From NCBI GenBank assembly GCA_046155725.1, contig JBJXFT010000097.1, positions 1 to 32,828 of the forward strand: a stretch of 32,828 bases of DNA, in the 5' to 3' direction. Positions 24,772 through 31,887 of this stretch are shown here, piece after piece. The DNA is from M3007 sp046155725. Lineage in GTDB: Bacteria; Bacteroidota; Bacteroidia; Chitinophagales; Saprospiraceae. Under the pieces are notes generated by a model. That model did no database searches. It was not told the DNA's origin and saw nothing but the letters and a program-made list of their open reading frames with translations. The position numbers and the translations under genes are program-made. The first letter of the stretch is position 1; each line of letters starts with the position of its first letter.

Positions 24772-25011
24772 ATGAAATTTTCTGAAATCCGCCAGATTTT
24801 GACAATCATTTTGTGCGTGGCAATATCTTTGCCCGCCCTCCAAGCACAGGGCAACCGCGATTTCATGCGGGAGACGGGAAAAATCTACGTCGTCGTGGGC
24901 GTTATTTTGATCATCTTCCTGGGCATCGTGTGGCAGCTCCTGCGCTTGGACCGCAAGCTCACCAACATAGAACACCAACTCAACGACGAAAAAAATGAGT
25001 GGAAAAATTAG
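24772..25011 (+). CDS. CcmD-family small membrane protein
   Basis: The 79-residue product has a signal-like hydrophobic N-terminus (7-26, ending LQAQ) and a second membrane helix in GKIYVVVGVILIIFLGIVWQ (about 38-57), directly followed by LLRLDRKLTNIEHQ. The GKIYVVV...RLDRK pattern is that of the alternative CcmD-like proteins found in Bacteroidota next to cytochrome c maturation genes, where CcmD helps release haem-loaded CcmE. No other ccm gene is present in this window. ATG 24772 begins the hydrophobic leader and fits the promoter at 24689-24721; the TTG at 24691 lies inside that promoter. Its 3' end overlaps gdh by 17 bases, so the two genes are co-transcribed. Confidence 0.75.
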   Translation: MKFSEIRQILTIILCVAISLPALQAQGNRDFMRETGKIYVVVGVILIIFLGIVWQLLRLDRKLTNIEHQLNDEKNEWKN

Positions 25012-26410
25012 TTTTTTCAAAAGCGTAGAGAACTACGTTGACAAGGCCGCCGCCTTCACCGACATCCCCAAGGGCCTCGTAGAGCAGATCAAAGCCTGCA
25101 ACCTTGTGCTCCAAATCCGTTTCCCCATCCGGGTCGGCGGCGATTACCAAGTCATAGAAGCCTATCGGGTGCAGCACAGCCACCACCGCCTGCCCACCAA
25201 AGGCGGCATCCGCTACGACGAATCGGTAGACCAAGACGAGGTGATGGCGCTTGCCTCCCTGATGACCTACAAATGCGCCCTCGTGGACGTTCCGTTCGGC
25301 GGCGCAAAAGGCGGCATCAAGATCAACCCCGCCAAATTCACCGAAGAGCAGTTGCAAAACATCACGCGCCGCTACACTTCCGAACTTGTCAAAAAGAATT
25401 TCATCGGCCCCGGCATTGACGTGCCAGCCCCCGACTACGGCACCGGCCCGCGCGAAATGGCTTGGATTCTCGACACTTACCAAGCCCTCCGCCACGGTGA
25501 AGTGGACTCCATCGCCTGCGTCACGGGCAAGCCAGTGACGCAAAACGGCATCCGTGGCCGCGCTGAAGCCACCGGGCGCGGCGTGTTCTACGGCCTGCGC
25601 GAGTGTATGCGCTACGCAGACGACATGAAGAAAATCGGCCTCTCCCCCGGCATCGAAGGCAAAACGATGGTGGTGCAGGGCCTCGGCAACGTGGGCAGCA
25701 ACACCGCCCTCATCAGCCAAGCCGAAGGCGGCGTGAAAATCATCGGCGTGGCCGAGCGCGAAGGCTCCATTCACAGCGCGGAGGGCATTGACATCCCGAA
25801 ACTGCTGGCGTTCCGCAAAGAAACCGGCTCCATTGTCGGGTTCCCCGGCACCAAGCACATCGGCGACGCTTCCGCCGCGCTCGAACTCGAATGCGACATC
25901 CTCGTGCCGGCTGCGCTGGAAAACCAGATCACTGCCGAAAACGCGCCGCGCATCAAAGCAAAAATCATCGCCGAGGCCGCCAACGGCCCCATCACCGCCG
26001 ATGCCGACCCGATACTCCTCGCCAAAGGGATCGTGATCCTGCCCGACTTTTTTATCAATGCGGGCGGTGTGACGGTTTCATATTTCGAGTGGCTCAAAAA
26101 CCTTTCGCACCACCGTTTTGGGCGTTTGGAAAATCGTTTCCAGCACGACGCTTTCCACCGCATCATGCTGAAGGTGGAGGAGATGACGGGCAAAACCCTC
26201 AGCGACCGCGACCGTGACCTCCTGACGCGCGGCGGCACGGAGGTAGACCTCGTGAACTCTGGCCTGGAAGACACGATGATCACTGCCTACGCCCAGATCA
26301 AAGAGACTTTCCGTCAGCACCCCGACATTCAGGATATGCGCACGGCGGCCTTTGTCTGCTCTCTCAAAAAGATTGCGGGCGATTATGTCTCGATGGGCAT
26401 TTTCCCATAA
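24995..26410 (+). CDS. gdhA: Glutamate dehydrogenase (Glu/Leu/Phe/Val family)
   Basis: The 471-residue product interconverts glutamate and 2-oxoglutarate plus ammonia with NAD(P). Substrate and catalytic lysines are seen in PTKGGIRY (Lys69), TYKCALVDVPFGGAKGG (Lys93 and Lys105) and the catalytic Asp in PAPDYGTG. The Rossmann motif is GLGNVGSN (229-236), and the closing AEAANGPIT plus DFFINAGGVTVSYFEW are typical. Cofactor preference cannot be decided. The length is somewhat above the usual 410-450 residues owing to an extended C-terminal part. ATG 24995 lies inside the end of the ccmD-like gene, 17 bases overlapping, suggesting translational coupling. A strong terminator follows at 26459. Confidence 0.93.
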   Translation: MSGKISFFKSVENYVDKAAAFTDIPKGLVEQIKACNLVLQIRFPIRVGGDYQVIEAYRVQHSHHRLPTKGGIRYDESVDQDEVMALASLMTYKCALVDVPFGGAKGGIKINPAKFTEEQLQNITRRYTSELVKKNFIGPGIDVPAPDYGTGPREMAWILDTYQALRHGEVDSIACVTGKPVTQNGIRGRAEATGRGVFYGLRECMRYADDMKKIGLSPGIEGKTMVVQGLGNVGSNTALISQAEGGVKIIGVAEREGSIHSAEGIDIPKLLAFRKETGSIVGFPGTKHIGDASAALELECDILVPAALENQITAENAPRIKAKIIAEAANGPITADADPILLAKGIVILPDFFINAGGVTVSYFEWLKNLSHHRFGRLENRFQHDAFHRIMLKVEEMTGKTLSDRDRDLLTRGGTEVDLVNSGLEDTMITAYAQIKETFRQHPDIQDMRTAAFVCSLKKIAGDYVSMGIFP

Positions 26411-26419
26411 TAGTGATTG

Positions 26420-26439
26420 CCTGCCTGCCGGTAGGCAGG
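26420..26439. repeat. 20-bp CCTGCC palindrome
   Basis: CCTGCCTGCCGGTAGGCAGG is a palindrome with one mismatched pair on each side of its centre. Elements of this form, readable as LPAGRQ-like peptides, are scattered in Bacteroidota genomes to my knowledge. It lies 9 bases after the gdh stop codon and before the gdh terminator. Confidence 0.65.
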
Positions 26440-26458
26440 GCTGACTGGCTTGGAGATT

Positions 26459-26496
26459 TCGGGGTGCGACCTTCTTGGTCGCACCCCGATTTTTTT
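26459..26496 (+). terminator. Rho-independent terminator of gdh
   Basis: A 13-bp perfect stem (TCGGGGTGCGACC at 26459-26471 with 26477-26489) closes a 5-base TTCTT loop and is followed by seven T residues (26490-26496). Confidence 0.92.
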
Positions 26497-26508
26497 GCCG
26501 AACCTGAC

Positions 26509-26546
26509 TTTTGTAGCAGCAAACCAACCCGCAGCATGGTACTTTC
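26509..26546 (+). promoter_or_regulatory. Possible promoter of the Pif1-like helicase gene
   Basis: TTTTG (26509-26513) and TACTTTCG (26539-26546) are 25 bases apart, slightly longer than usual. The -7 box differs from TAnnTTTG at one base. The ATG is 32 bases downstream. Confidence 0.3.
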
Positions 26547-26578
26547 GCCTGTCATTCAGCCCTCTCCCCGTTCTTGCT

Positions 26579-29056
26579 ATGTCTTTCCAATCAAACCCGC
26601 AACTCGAACTCGCCTTCGACTATGTGCGCAACACGCACAAGAACATCTTCCTAACAGGCAAGGCTGGCACGGGGAAAACTACGTTTTTGCACCAGATAAA
26701 GGAGGAATCGCCCAAGCGCATGGTCGTGGTGGCCCCCACGGGCGTGGCTGCTATCAACGCCGGGGGCATGACCATCCACTCCTTTTTTCAGTTGCCGTTC
26801 GGGCCCTTTGTGCCCGGCAGCGCACAGGACCCGACGCGGCAGCGGCGGTTTTCGGGCGAAAAAATACGCCTTATCCAGAGTCTCGACCTGCTGGTCATTG
26901 ACGAGATCAGCATGGTGCGCGCCGATGTGCTGGATGCCATTGACGATGTGCTGCGCCGCTACCGCGACCACTACAAACCTTTCGGCGGGGTGCAATTGCT
27001 GATGATCGGCGACTTGCACCAGTTGCCTCCCATCGTAAAGGACGAGGAGTGGTATCTGTTGCGCGACCATTACCAGACCATGTATTTCTTTGGCAGCAAA
27101 GCCCTGCGCGACACCGAGCCGGTGTCCATCGAGCTGAAGCACATCTTCCGGCAATCGGACAGCACTTTCATTGAAATGCTGAACAAGGTGCGCAACAACC
27201 AATTGGACGAGGGTGTGCTGACGGCTCTCAACAGCCGCTACATCGCCAATTTCCAGCCCACAGCCGAGGAGCCGTACATCACGCTGACCGCCCACAACCG
27301 CTCTGCACAGGAGATCAACGCTGAAAAACTGGCAGCCATCGCGCACCCTTTGAAATCGTTCAAAGCCGTAGTGCAGGGCGATTTTCCCAGCTACTCTTTT
27401 CCCGCCGACGAGTTTTTTGAGTGCAAAAAAGAGGCGCAGGTGATGTTCGTCAAGAATGACATGAACCGCGAAAAGCGCTATTACAATGGCAAGATCGGCA
27501 AGGTGACGGGCTTCCGCGAGGGCACTATCTACGTCCGGTGCCCCGGCGAACTGGAAGACATCGAGGTGACGCCCGCCGAGTGGACCAACGTGAAATACAC
27601 GCTCAACGAGCAGACTAAAGAGGTCGGCGAAGAATTGCTCGGCACCTTCACCCAGTACCCGCTCAAACTGGCTTGGGCCATCACGATCCACAAAAGTCAG
27701 GGCCTCACTTTTGAGCGGGCCATCATTGACGCGCAAGCGGCCTTTGCGCACGGGCAGGTGTATGTGGCGCTAAGCCGCTGCAAAAGTTTCGAGGGCATCG
27801 TGCTGCGTTCCAAGATCATCCTTTCGAGCGTGAAGACCGATTCGGTGGTGAAAAACTATACGGAGGAAGCCGACAAAAATGCGCCCGACGAGCAGCACTT
27901 GGCGCGCTCCAAGGCTGATTATCAGCAATCGCTCGTGCTCGAACTGTTCGACTTTGGCCGCCTGAAACAAGCGTTTGCGAAGATGAGGCGCTTGTTTTTG
28001 GAACACGAAAACACGCTCCACCAAGAGGCCGGGCAGCAGTTGAAAACCCTCGAAGGGGTGGCCAACGAGCAGGTTTTTGCGATGGCCGAACGGTTCAAAC
28101 CCCAAATCCGGGAATACTTCGCGCAGGCTGCCCTGCCCGAAGAAAATCCCGACCTGCTTGCCCGCCTGCAAAAAGCGGGAGCATATTTTGAAGAAAAATT
28201 GGGCAAGGGGCTGCTGCCCGTCGTCCGCAATATCCAAATCCTGACCGACAACAAGACCGTTCGGAAGGCCGCGCTGGATGCTTTGGAAATACTGCAAAGA
28301 GAGGTTTTTGTCAAAAATGCTTGCTTCGCCGATGCCCAGAACGGCTTCGCCGCCGCCCGTTACCTCCGTGCCAAAGTGGATGCCGAACTGGATTTCCGCG
28401 CAGCGAAAAGCATTGCCCCGCCTGCTTCCCCCGGCCAATCGGGAGCACCTAAAAATACGCCCCATCCCGCTTTGTTCGTCCGTTTGAAACAGTGGCGCGA
28501 GGGCGTGGCCGAAACTCACGGCTTGATCCTTTACGAGGTGGTGCCAACGCGCTCGCTGCTCGAAATCGTGCAGTACTTGCCTTTGGATCTCGTCGCTCTG
28601 AAAAAAATCCATGGCATCGGCAAGGGCAAGGCGCAGCAATTTGGGGCGGAACTCATCGCCATCATTCAGGCCTATTGCACGGAACACCGCATCTACCCCG
28701 GCCAGATGTCGGAGTTGGCATCGGAGGCTTTGGCTGAAAAAGCGCCCAAGACGGACTCCAAGGTGCTGAGCCTGGAGATGTTCAAATCGGGCAAGACGAT
28801 GGACGAGGTGGCCGCCGAGCGCGGGTTTGTGCGCAGCACCATCGAGGGCCATTTGGCGCATTTCGTGGGCTTGGGCGAACTGGATGTTTTCGCGCTGATG
28901 GAGCGGGAAAAGGTGGCGGAAATCGAACAGTTTTTCCGAGAGAACAACACGCTGTCAAGCGCCGAAGCGAAGGCGCATTTTGAGGAAAAATATTCCTACG
29001 GGGAGATTAAGATGGTGTTGCAGTATATGAGCGCGGGGGCGGGGGGGCAACACTGA
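26579..29056 (+). CDS. Pif1/RecD-like helicase with HRDC-like and helix-turn-helix C-terminus
   Basis: The 825-residue product is an SF1B 5'-3' DNA helicase. Motifs are Walker A GKAGTGKTT (27-35), Walker B VIDEIS (106-111), GDLHQLPP (144-151), and motifs V/VI ITIHKSQGLTFE with YVALSRCKSFEG (about 370-405). The C-terminal part holds an HRDC-like region with LDLVALKKIHGIGKGKAQQF (about 660-690), then a RecQ-C-terminal HTH with SLEMFKSGKTMDEVAAERG (about 728-746) and a second winged-helix-like tail. This fusion of a Pif1-like motor to RecQ-type accessory domains is known in Bacteroidota. It probably resolves difficult DNA structures during replication or repair. ATG 26579 is chosen; upstream in-frame codons run through the promoter and the gdh terminator. 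Confidence 0.9.
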   Translation: MSFQSNPQLELAFDYVRNTHKNIFLTGKAGTGKTTFLHQIKEESPKRMVVVAPTGVAAINAGGMTIHSFFQLPFGPFVPGSAQDPTRQRRFSGEKIRLIQSLDLLVIDEISMVRADVLDAIDDVLRRYRDHYKPFGGVQLLMIGDLHQLPPIVKDEEWYLLRDHYQTMYFFGSKALRDTEPVSIELKHIFRQSDSTFIEMLNKVRNNQLDEGVLTALNSRYIANFQPTAEEPYITLTAHNRSAQEINAEKLAAIAHPLKSFKAVVQGDFPSYSFPADEFFECKKEAQVMFVKNDMNREKRYYNGKIGKVTGFREGTIYVRCPGELEDIEVTPAEWTNVKYTLNEQTKEVGEELLGTFTQYPLKLAWAITIHKSQGLTFERAIIDAQAAFAHGQVYVALSRCKSFEGIVLRSKIILSSVKTDSVVKNYTEEADKNAPDEQHLARSKADYQQSLVLELFDFGRLKQAFAKMRRLFLEHENTLHQEAGQQLKTLEGVANEQVFAMAERFKPQIREYFAQAALPEENPDLLARLQKAGAYFEEKLGKGLLPVVRNIQILTDNKTVRKAALDALEILQREVFVKNACFADAQNGFAAARYLRAKVDAELDFRAAKSIAPPASPGQSGAPKNTPHPALFVRLKQWREGVAETHGLILYEVVPTRSLLEIVQYLPLDLVALKKIHGIGKGKAQQFGAELIAIIQAYCTEHRIYPGQMSELASEALAEKAPKTDSKVLSLEMFKSGKTMDEVAAERGFVRSTIEGHLAHFVGLGELDVFALMEREKVAEIEQFFRENNTLSSAEAKAHFEEKYSYGEIKMVLQYMSAGAGGQH

Positions 29057-29080
29057 CCCTCGTTGTTGTAGGCCAGTTGT

Positions 29081-29330
29081 GTAGCGGGCTGAACCCCAAT
29101 GGTGTTTAGTTAAGCGGCAGAGCCGCAGGATATTTGTAGAAATTCGTTCAAGGTCAAAACTTGGAGGTGCAGCGCACCTAAATATCCCGGTGCGCTGCAC
29201 CTCCAAAACAGAGACATCCGACCATTTCTACAAATATTAGGCGGCTCTGCCGCTCACTAAAACCCTTAACTAAACACCATTGGGCTGAACCCCGCGCTCC
29301 CTGTGTAGCGGGCTGAACCCCGCTCTCCCT
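29081..29330. repeat. Two copies of the GC-rich repeat, the first interrupted
   Basis: The unit reads GTGTAGCGGGCTGAACCCCG then CGCTCCCT. The first copy is split at 29097/29282 by the 184-bp element; joining the halves restores a full unit. The second, at about 29303-29330, has GCTCTCCCT. It is the same family as at 11983-12120 and 24539-24644. Confidence 0.8.
29098..29281. mobile_element. 184-bp MITE-like element with nested inverted repeats
   Basis: The ends are perfect 17-bp terminal inverted repeats (29098-29114 and 29265-29281, AATGGTGTTTAGTTAAG). Inside are a 13-bp stem GCGGCAGAGCCGC (29114-29126 with 29241-29253), a 14-bp stem ATATTTGTAGAAAT (29130-29143 with 29224-29237) and an 18-bp central stem TTGGAGGTGCAGCGCACC (29161-29178 with 29189-29206). 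The right arm carries about 11 extra bases between outer and second stem. GGGCTGAACCCC is present directly on both sides (29086-29097 and 29282-29293), as a 12-bp target-site duplication would be. There is no coding capacity, so it would have to be moved by a transposase elsewhere. Confidence 0.75.
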
Positions 29331-29416
29331 CATTTCACGCCCCCGTTTTCCTACTCTTTTTTTGAAAAAACCTACACCCCCTTTTTCGGGGAGTAGAAAA
29401 CCCTGCTTTCGGTGGA

Positions 29417-29448
29417 TTGCCGGAGGGGTGGCCGTGCTTTCACCTTTG
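29417..29448 (+). promoter_or_regulatory. Promoter of the first SnoaL-like gene
   Basis: TTG (29417-29419) and CACCTTTG (29441-29448) are 21 bases apart. The -7 box lacks only the leading T of TAnnTTTG. The start codon is 71 bases downstream. Confidence 0.4.
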
Positions 29449-29519
29449 CAGCATCAAATCTGACAGAGCAAGCATGCTCAACATTGTCAACCTCTCCACT
29501 TCTCAACTTTTTTCAAACA

Positions 29520-30377
29520 ATGAAACAGATCAAATTTTTCGCCCTCTCCCTGATTTTCCTTTTCGCGGCCAATGCCGCAACAACGGCGCAAAACAACGCA
29601 GAAGCCAACATCCGCAAAGCCTACGCCGCCCTCGAAAGCCGCGACTACAACACCTTCGCCAGCCTTTGCACCGACGACTTTGCCGAACTCGGCCTCGCGC
29701 CCATGCCCATCAAAGGCGTTTGGAACGCCATTGAGCAGTACAAGGTGTTCCTGAATGCTTTCCCTGATTTGAAGTTCAAAATCGGGAGCATCGCTCCGGC
29801 GGGCAACAACCGCTATTACTTGGATGTGACGCTGAGCGGCACCAACACCGCGCCTTTCATGGGGATGCCCGCTACGGGCAAACCCATCTTGGTGCGCGAC
29901 ATGGACATTGTGGAACTGAACGCCGCCGGGAAGTGCATTTCGCACTGGAGCGCCAATGCCAACGGGGCCATCATCCAAATCGGCTACGGCTCGCTTGCCA
30001 ACCCGAGCACTGCCGTCGTCATGGACGTTTACGGCAAGTTTGGCAAGGGCGACGTGCCGGGCATTCTTGCTGGCAGCACCGACGATGTGATGTTCGACAT
30101 CCAAGACCGGATGTTCGACTCGAAAGGCCGCCAGTTCAAAGGCAAAGCCGAGGTGGGCAAATTCTTCCAAGAACTGGGCAGCAAATTCCAGTACACCAAG
30201 TTTCAGCCTGTGCGCTTTGTGGCCGATGGCGATGATGTGTTCGTGCTCATTGATGCTGAGTACAAACTCGCCTCGACGGGAAAAACGTACGCTTCCACCT
30301 ACACGCACCACTTCAAAGTGGTGAACGGGAAGCTTGCTTTCTTCCGTGGCCTGGACGACTTCCAGATGAGTAAATAG
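29520..30377 (+). CDS. Exported protein with two SnoaL-like (NTF2-fold) domains, copy 1
   Basis: The 285-residue product has a signal peptide (1-24, ending TTAQ) and two tandem SnoaL-like domains (about 28-155 and 163-283). Domain 1 shows the family pattern of a long helix IRKAYAALESRDYNTFASLC, then FPDLKFKI and SGTNTAPFMGMPATGKPI, the loop typical of SnoaL/ester-cyclase relatives. The fold makes a small-molecule pocket that may be enzymatic or only binding; catalytic residues cannot be assigned. ATG 29520 is chosen because it begins the signal peptide and shares its surrounding sequence exactly with the next gene (22 bases starting at the ATG region). It is followed by a paralogue, which suggests gene duplication. 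Confidence 0.82.
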   Translation: MKQIKFFALSLIFLFAANAATTAQNNAEANIRKAYAALESRDYNTFASLCTDDFAELGLAPMPIKGVWNAIEQYKVFLNAFPDLKFKIGSIAPAGNNRYYLDVTLSGTNTAPFMGMPATGKPILVRDMDIVELNAAGKCISHWSANANGAIIQIGYGSLANPSTAVVMDVYGKFGKGDVPGILAGSTDDVMFDIQDRMFDSKGRQFKGKAEVGKFFQELGSKFQYTKFQPVRFVADGDDVFVLIDAEYKLASTGKTYASTYTHHFKVVNGKLAFFRGLDDFQMSK

Positions 30378-30400
30378 AAATTTTTTAGGACGGGTAAAAA

Positions 30401-30430
30401 GCCGCCGGGCCGTGCAAACCGCTCGGCGGC
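30401..30430. terminator. GC-rich hairpin after the first SnoaL-like gene
   Basis: GCCGCCG (30401-30407) pairs with CGGCGGC (30424-30430) around a 16-base loop. Six T residues come only 11 bases after the stem, so it is an imperfect terminator candidate. Confidence 0.4.
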
Positions 30431-30497
30431 AATCCCGCCCCTTTTTTCAAAAACATCTTTTGAGCAAGCCTGAACAGGCTTTGAGCAAATTTTGGCC

Positions 30498-30529
30498 TTG
30501 CGGCTGGACAATGCCGCGTGGGACTTTTG
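30498..30529 (+). promoter_or_regulatory. Promoter ahead of the small frame and second SnoaL-like gene
   Basis: TTG (30498-30500) and GACTTTTG (30522-30529) are separated by 21 bases. The -7 box has G for the leading T of TAnnTTTG. It lies 23 bases before the small frame and about 220 bases before the SnoaL-like ATG. Confidence 0.4.
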
Positions 30530-30552
30530 CAGCACCAAAACGAAACAAGGAC

Positions 30553-30648
30553 ATGAAAAACCGACGCTCTCAGCCCATTTGCTTTTTTGCTTCCATCGCG
30601 ATCTTGCTGTTCTTGGCTTTCTGCTTGAAAGGCAAACGGTTTCTATAA
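30553..30648 (+). other. 31-codon frame with a hydrophobic segment, copy A of a duplicated unit
   Basis: It would encode a small peptide beginning MKNRRSQPICFFASIA, followed by the hydrophobic ILLFLAFCL. A related frame lies at 31713-31814; the first 44 bases of the two units (30551-30594 and 31711-31754) agree at 36 positions. Each lies in the gap downstream of a SnoaL-like gene. It could be a leader or membrane peptide, or a non-coding repeat that happens to be open. Confidence 0.35.
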
Positions 30649-30747
30649 ATACCAAATGAACGCTCGAAATATTGAGGTGGTGACTTGATATCGCTGCCTC
30701 GATAAAACCAACTTTTTTTCACCAACTTTTTAAATTTTTCAAACACA

Positions 30748-31653
30748 ATGAAACAGATCAAATTTTTCAACTTGACCCTTCTCCTCGCATTTGTTGCGAC
30801 TTCCCTTTTTGCAAACAACCATTACCCCACGCCGACGGATATCGTGAAGGCATACTTCGCAGCCGTGGACGCTGGCAACGCGGATGAAACCGCCAAGGTG
30901 TTGGCCGATGACTGCTGGGCATCTGCCCCGTTCTTGTCCCAGCCCGTGCCAAAACAAGGCTGGATTGGTGTGGTGCAAAGCCTCAAAGGCGCATTCCCCA
31001 ATATGAAACACGAAGTGGTGGACTGCATCGAATCGGGCTACAAAGTGGCGGTGCGGGGCATGGCCACAGGCCAGAACAGCGGCTCGTTCATGGGCAATCC
31101 GCCCACGGGCAACCGCATCAACTTCCCGTTCAACACGATTTTTGAACTCGACAAGTCCTGGAAAATCAAGGCGATCTATGTCCAGTTCGATCAAAAAACA
31201 ATGGAAGCGCAACTGATGGCAGGGCTGCCCGACCCAGCCGCCGCCGCCGAAGCCACCGTGCGCGGCATAATGGCTGCTGCCGATGCGGGCGATGGGGAGA
31301 AGTTGATTGCCTACTTTGCCCCTGACGCGAAGCACTATTTCAGCGGCCAGCCCAACACCAACGACGAACTGAAAAAGCGGGTGGCGGCTTTCAAAATCGG
31401 GTTCCCCGACATCAAGCGCACGATGGAAGAAGTCATCGTGAACGGCAATGTCATCACCCTTCGGGGTTCGCTGACTGGTACAAATACTGGCGCATTCATG
31501 GGCGCGCCCGCTACCAACAACAAGATAAAAGTGTCGGTGCTGGGCGTGTACAAACTCAACAGCGCAGGCAAGGTAACGGAGGCTTGGGTAGAGATGGACC
31601 GCGCCACCATACAAATGCAGTTGAAAGACGGCATAGCTAACTCGGGCAAGTAA
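30748..31653 (+). CDS. Exported protein with two SnoaL-like domains, copy 2
   Basis: The 301-residue product has a signal peptide (1-22, ending SLFAN) and two SnoaL-like domains (about 30-160 and 165-295). Domain landmarks are IVKAYFAAVDAGNADETAKV, FPNMKHEVV and SGSFMGNPPTGNRI in the first, and IMAAADAGDGEKLIAYFAPD, FPDIKRTM and TGAFMGAPATNNKI in the second. It shares the MKQIKFF start and the nucleotides around the ATG with copy 1, although the mature proteins are well diverged. No charged catalytic pair is obvious. The role is unknown; pocket-type binding of a small hydrophobic molecule is a reasonable guess from the fold. A 17-bp inverted repeat follows the stop codon. Confidence 0.82.
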   Translation: MKQIKFFNLTLLLAFVATSLFANNHYPTPTDIVKAYFAAVDAGNADETAKVLADDCWASAPFLSQPVPKQGWIGVVQSLKGAFPNMKHEVVDCIESGYKVAVRGMATGQNSGSFMGNPPTGNRINFPFNTIFELDKSWKIKAIYVQFDQKTMEAQLMAGLPDPAAAAEATVRGIMAAADAGDGEKLIAYFAPDAKHYFSGQPNTNDELKKRVAAFKIGFPDIKRTMEEVIVNGNVITLRGSLTGTNTGAFMGAPATNNKIKVSVLGVYKLNSAGKVTEAWVEMDRATIQMQLKDGIANSGK

Positions 31654-31658
31654 TCTAT

Positions 31659-31693
31659 AAACTTCGGAAGGGTTTCAAACCCTTCCGAAGTTT
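31659..31693. repeat. Perfect 17-bp inverted repeat after the second SnoaL-like gene
   Basis: AAACTTCGGAAGGGTTT (31659-31675) and its complement (31677-31693) are separated by a single base. There is no T-tract after it, so it is either a dispersed palindrome or an RNA 3'-end stabiliser. Confidence 0.8.
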
Positions 31694-31712
31694 CCAATAA
31701 AAAGCATTCGAC

Positions 31713-31814
31713 ATGAAAACCCCGCGCACACAGCCCGTTTGCTTTTTTGCCACCCTGGCGAAGGCTCGATTGGGTTGGCTGCGCCGAAAAAGCACTGAAA
31801 ATCAAGGCTATTAA
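31713..31814 (+). other. 33-codon frame, copy B of the duplicated unit
   Basis: It would encode a peptide beginning MKTPRTQPVCFFATLA. It matches copy A over the first 16 residues (shared pattern MKxxRxQPxCFFAxxA) but then diverges and lacks the hydrophobic segment. The stop codon lies in a small GGCTATT/AATAGCC hairpin (31806-31821), and a GGTGACTT-G-AAGTCACC palindrome (31826-31842) follows at once. Confidence 0.3.
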
Positions 31815-31842
31815 AATAGCCGCGGGGTGACTTGAAGTCACC
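31806..31842. repeat. Two adjacent hairpins before the cupin gene
   Basis: GGCTATT-AA-AATAGCC (31806-31821) and GGTGACTT-G-AAGTCACC (31826-31842) are perfect short stems. A decayed version of the second occurs after copy A near 30675-30700. They sit 46 bases before the cupin ATG and could be part of the cupin mRNA leader. Confidence 0.6.
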
Positions 31843-31887
31843 TCGTCCAAATTCCAACATCTTTCATTACTACATTTTTCCGATAAA

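Larger units (their letters stand above)
29057..29519. other. 463-bp gap filled by repeats and a promoter
   Basis: No gene is seen. From left to right it holds an interrupted copy of the GC-rich repeat, the 184-bp nested-palindrome element (29098-29281), a second repeat copy (29303-29330), a T-rich segment with a small GGGG-rich hairpin (about 29345-29395) and the promoter of the first SnoaL-like gene. Confidence 0.7.
30378..30747. other. 370-bp gap with hairpins, a promoter and a small frame
   Basis: It contains a GCCGCCG/CGGCGGC hairpin (30401-30430) that may end the first SnoaL-like transcript, a smaller AAGCCTG-AA-CAGGCTT hairpin (about 30465-30480), a promoter (30498-30529), the 31-codon frame (30553-30648), and a degenerate copy of the GGTGACTTGA repeat (about 30670-30700). 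Confidence 0.55.

Noticed and set aside
26651..28861. Long minus-strand reading frames (26651-27751 and 27770-28861) opposite the helicase gene
   Set aside because: They are antisense frames kept open by GC-rich codon use; the plus strand carries complete helicase motifs and the antisense products show no family features.
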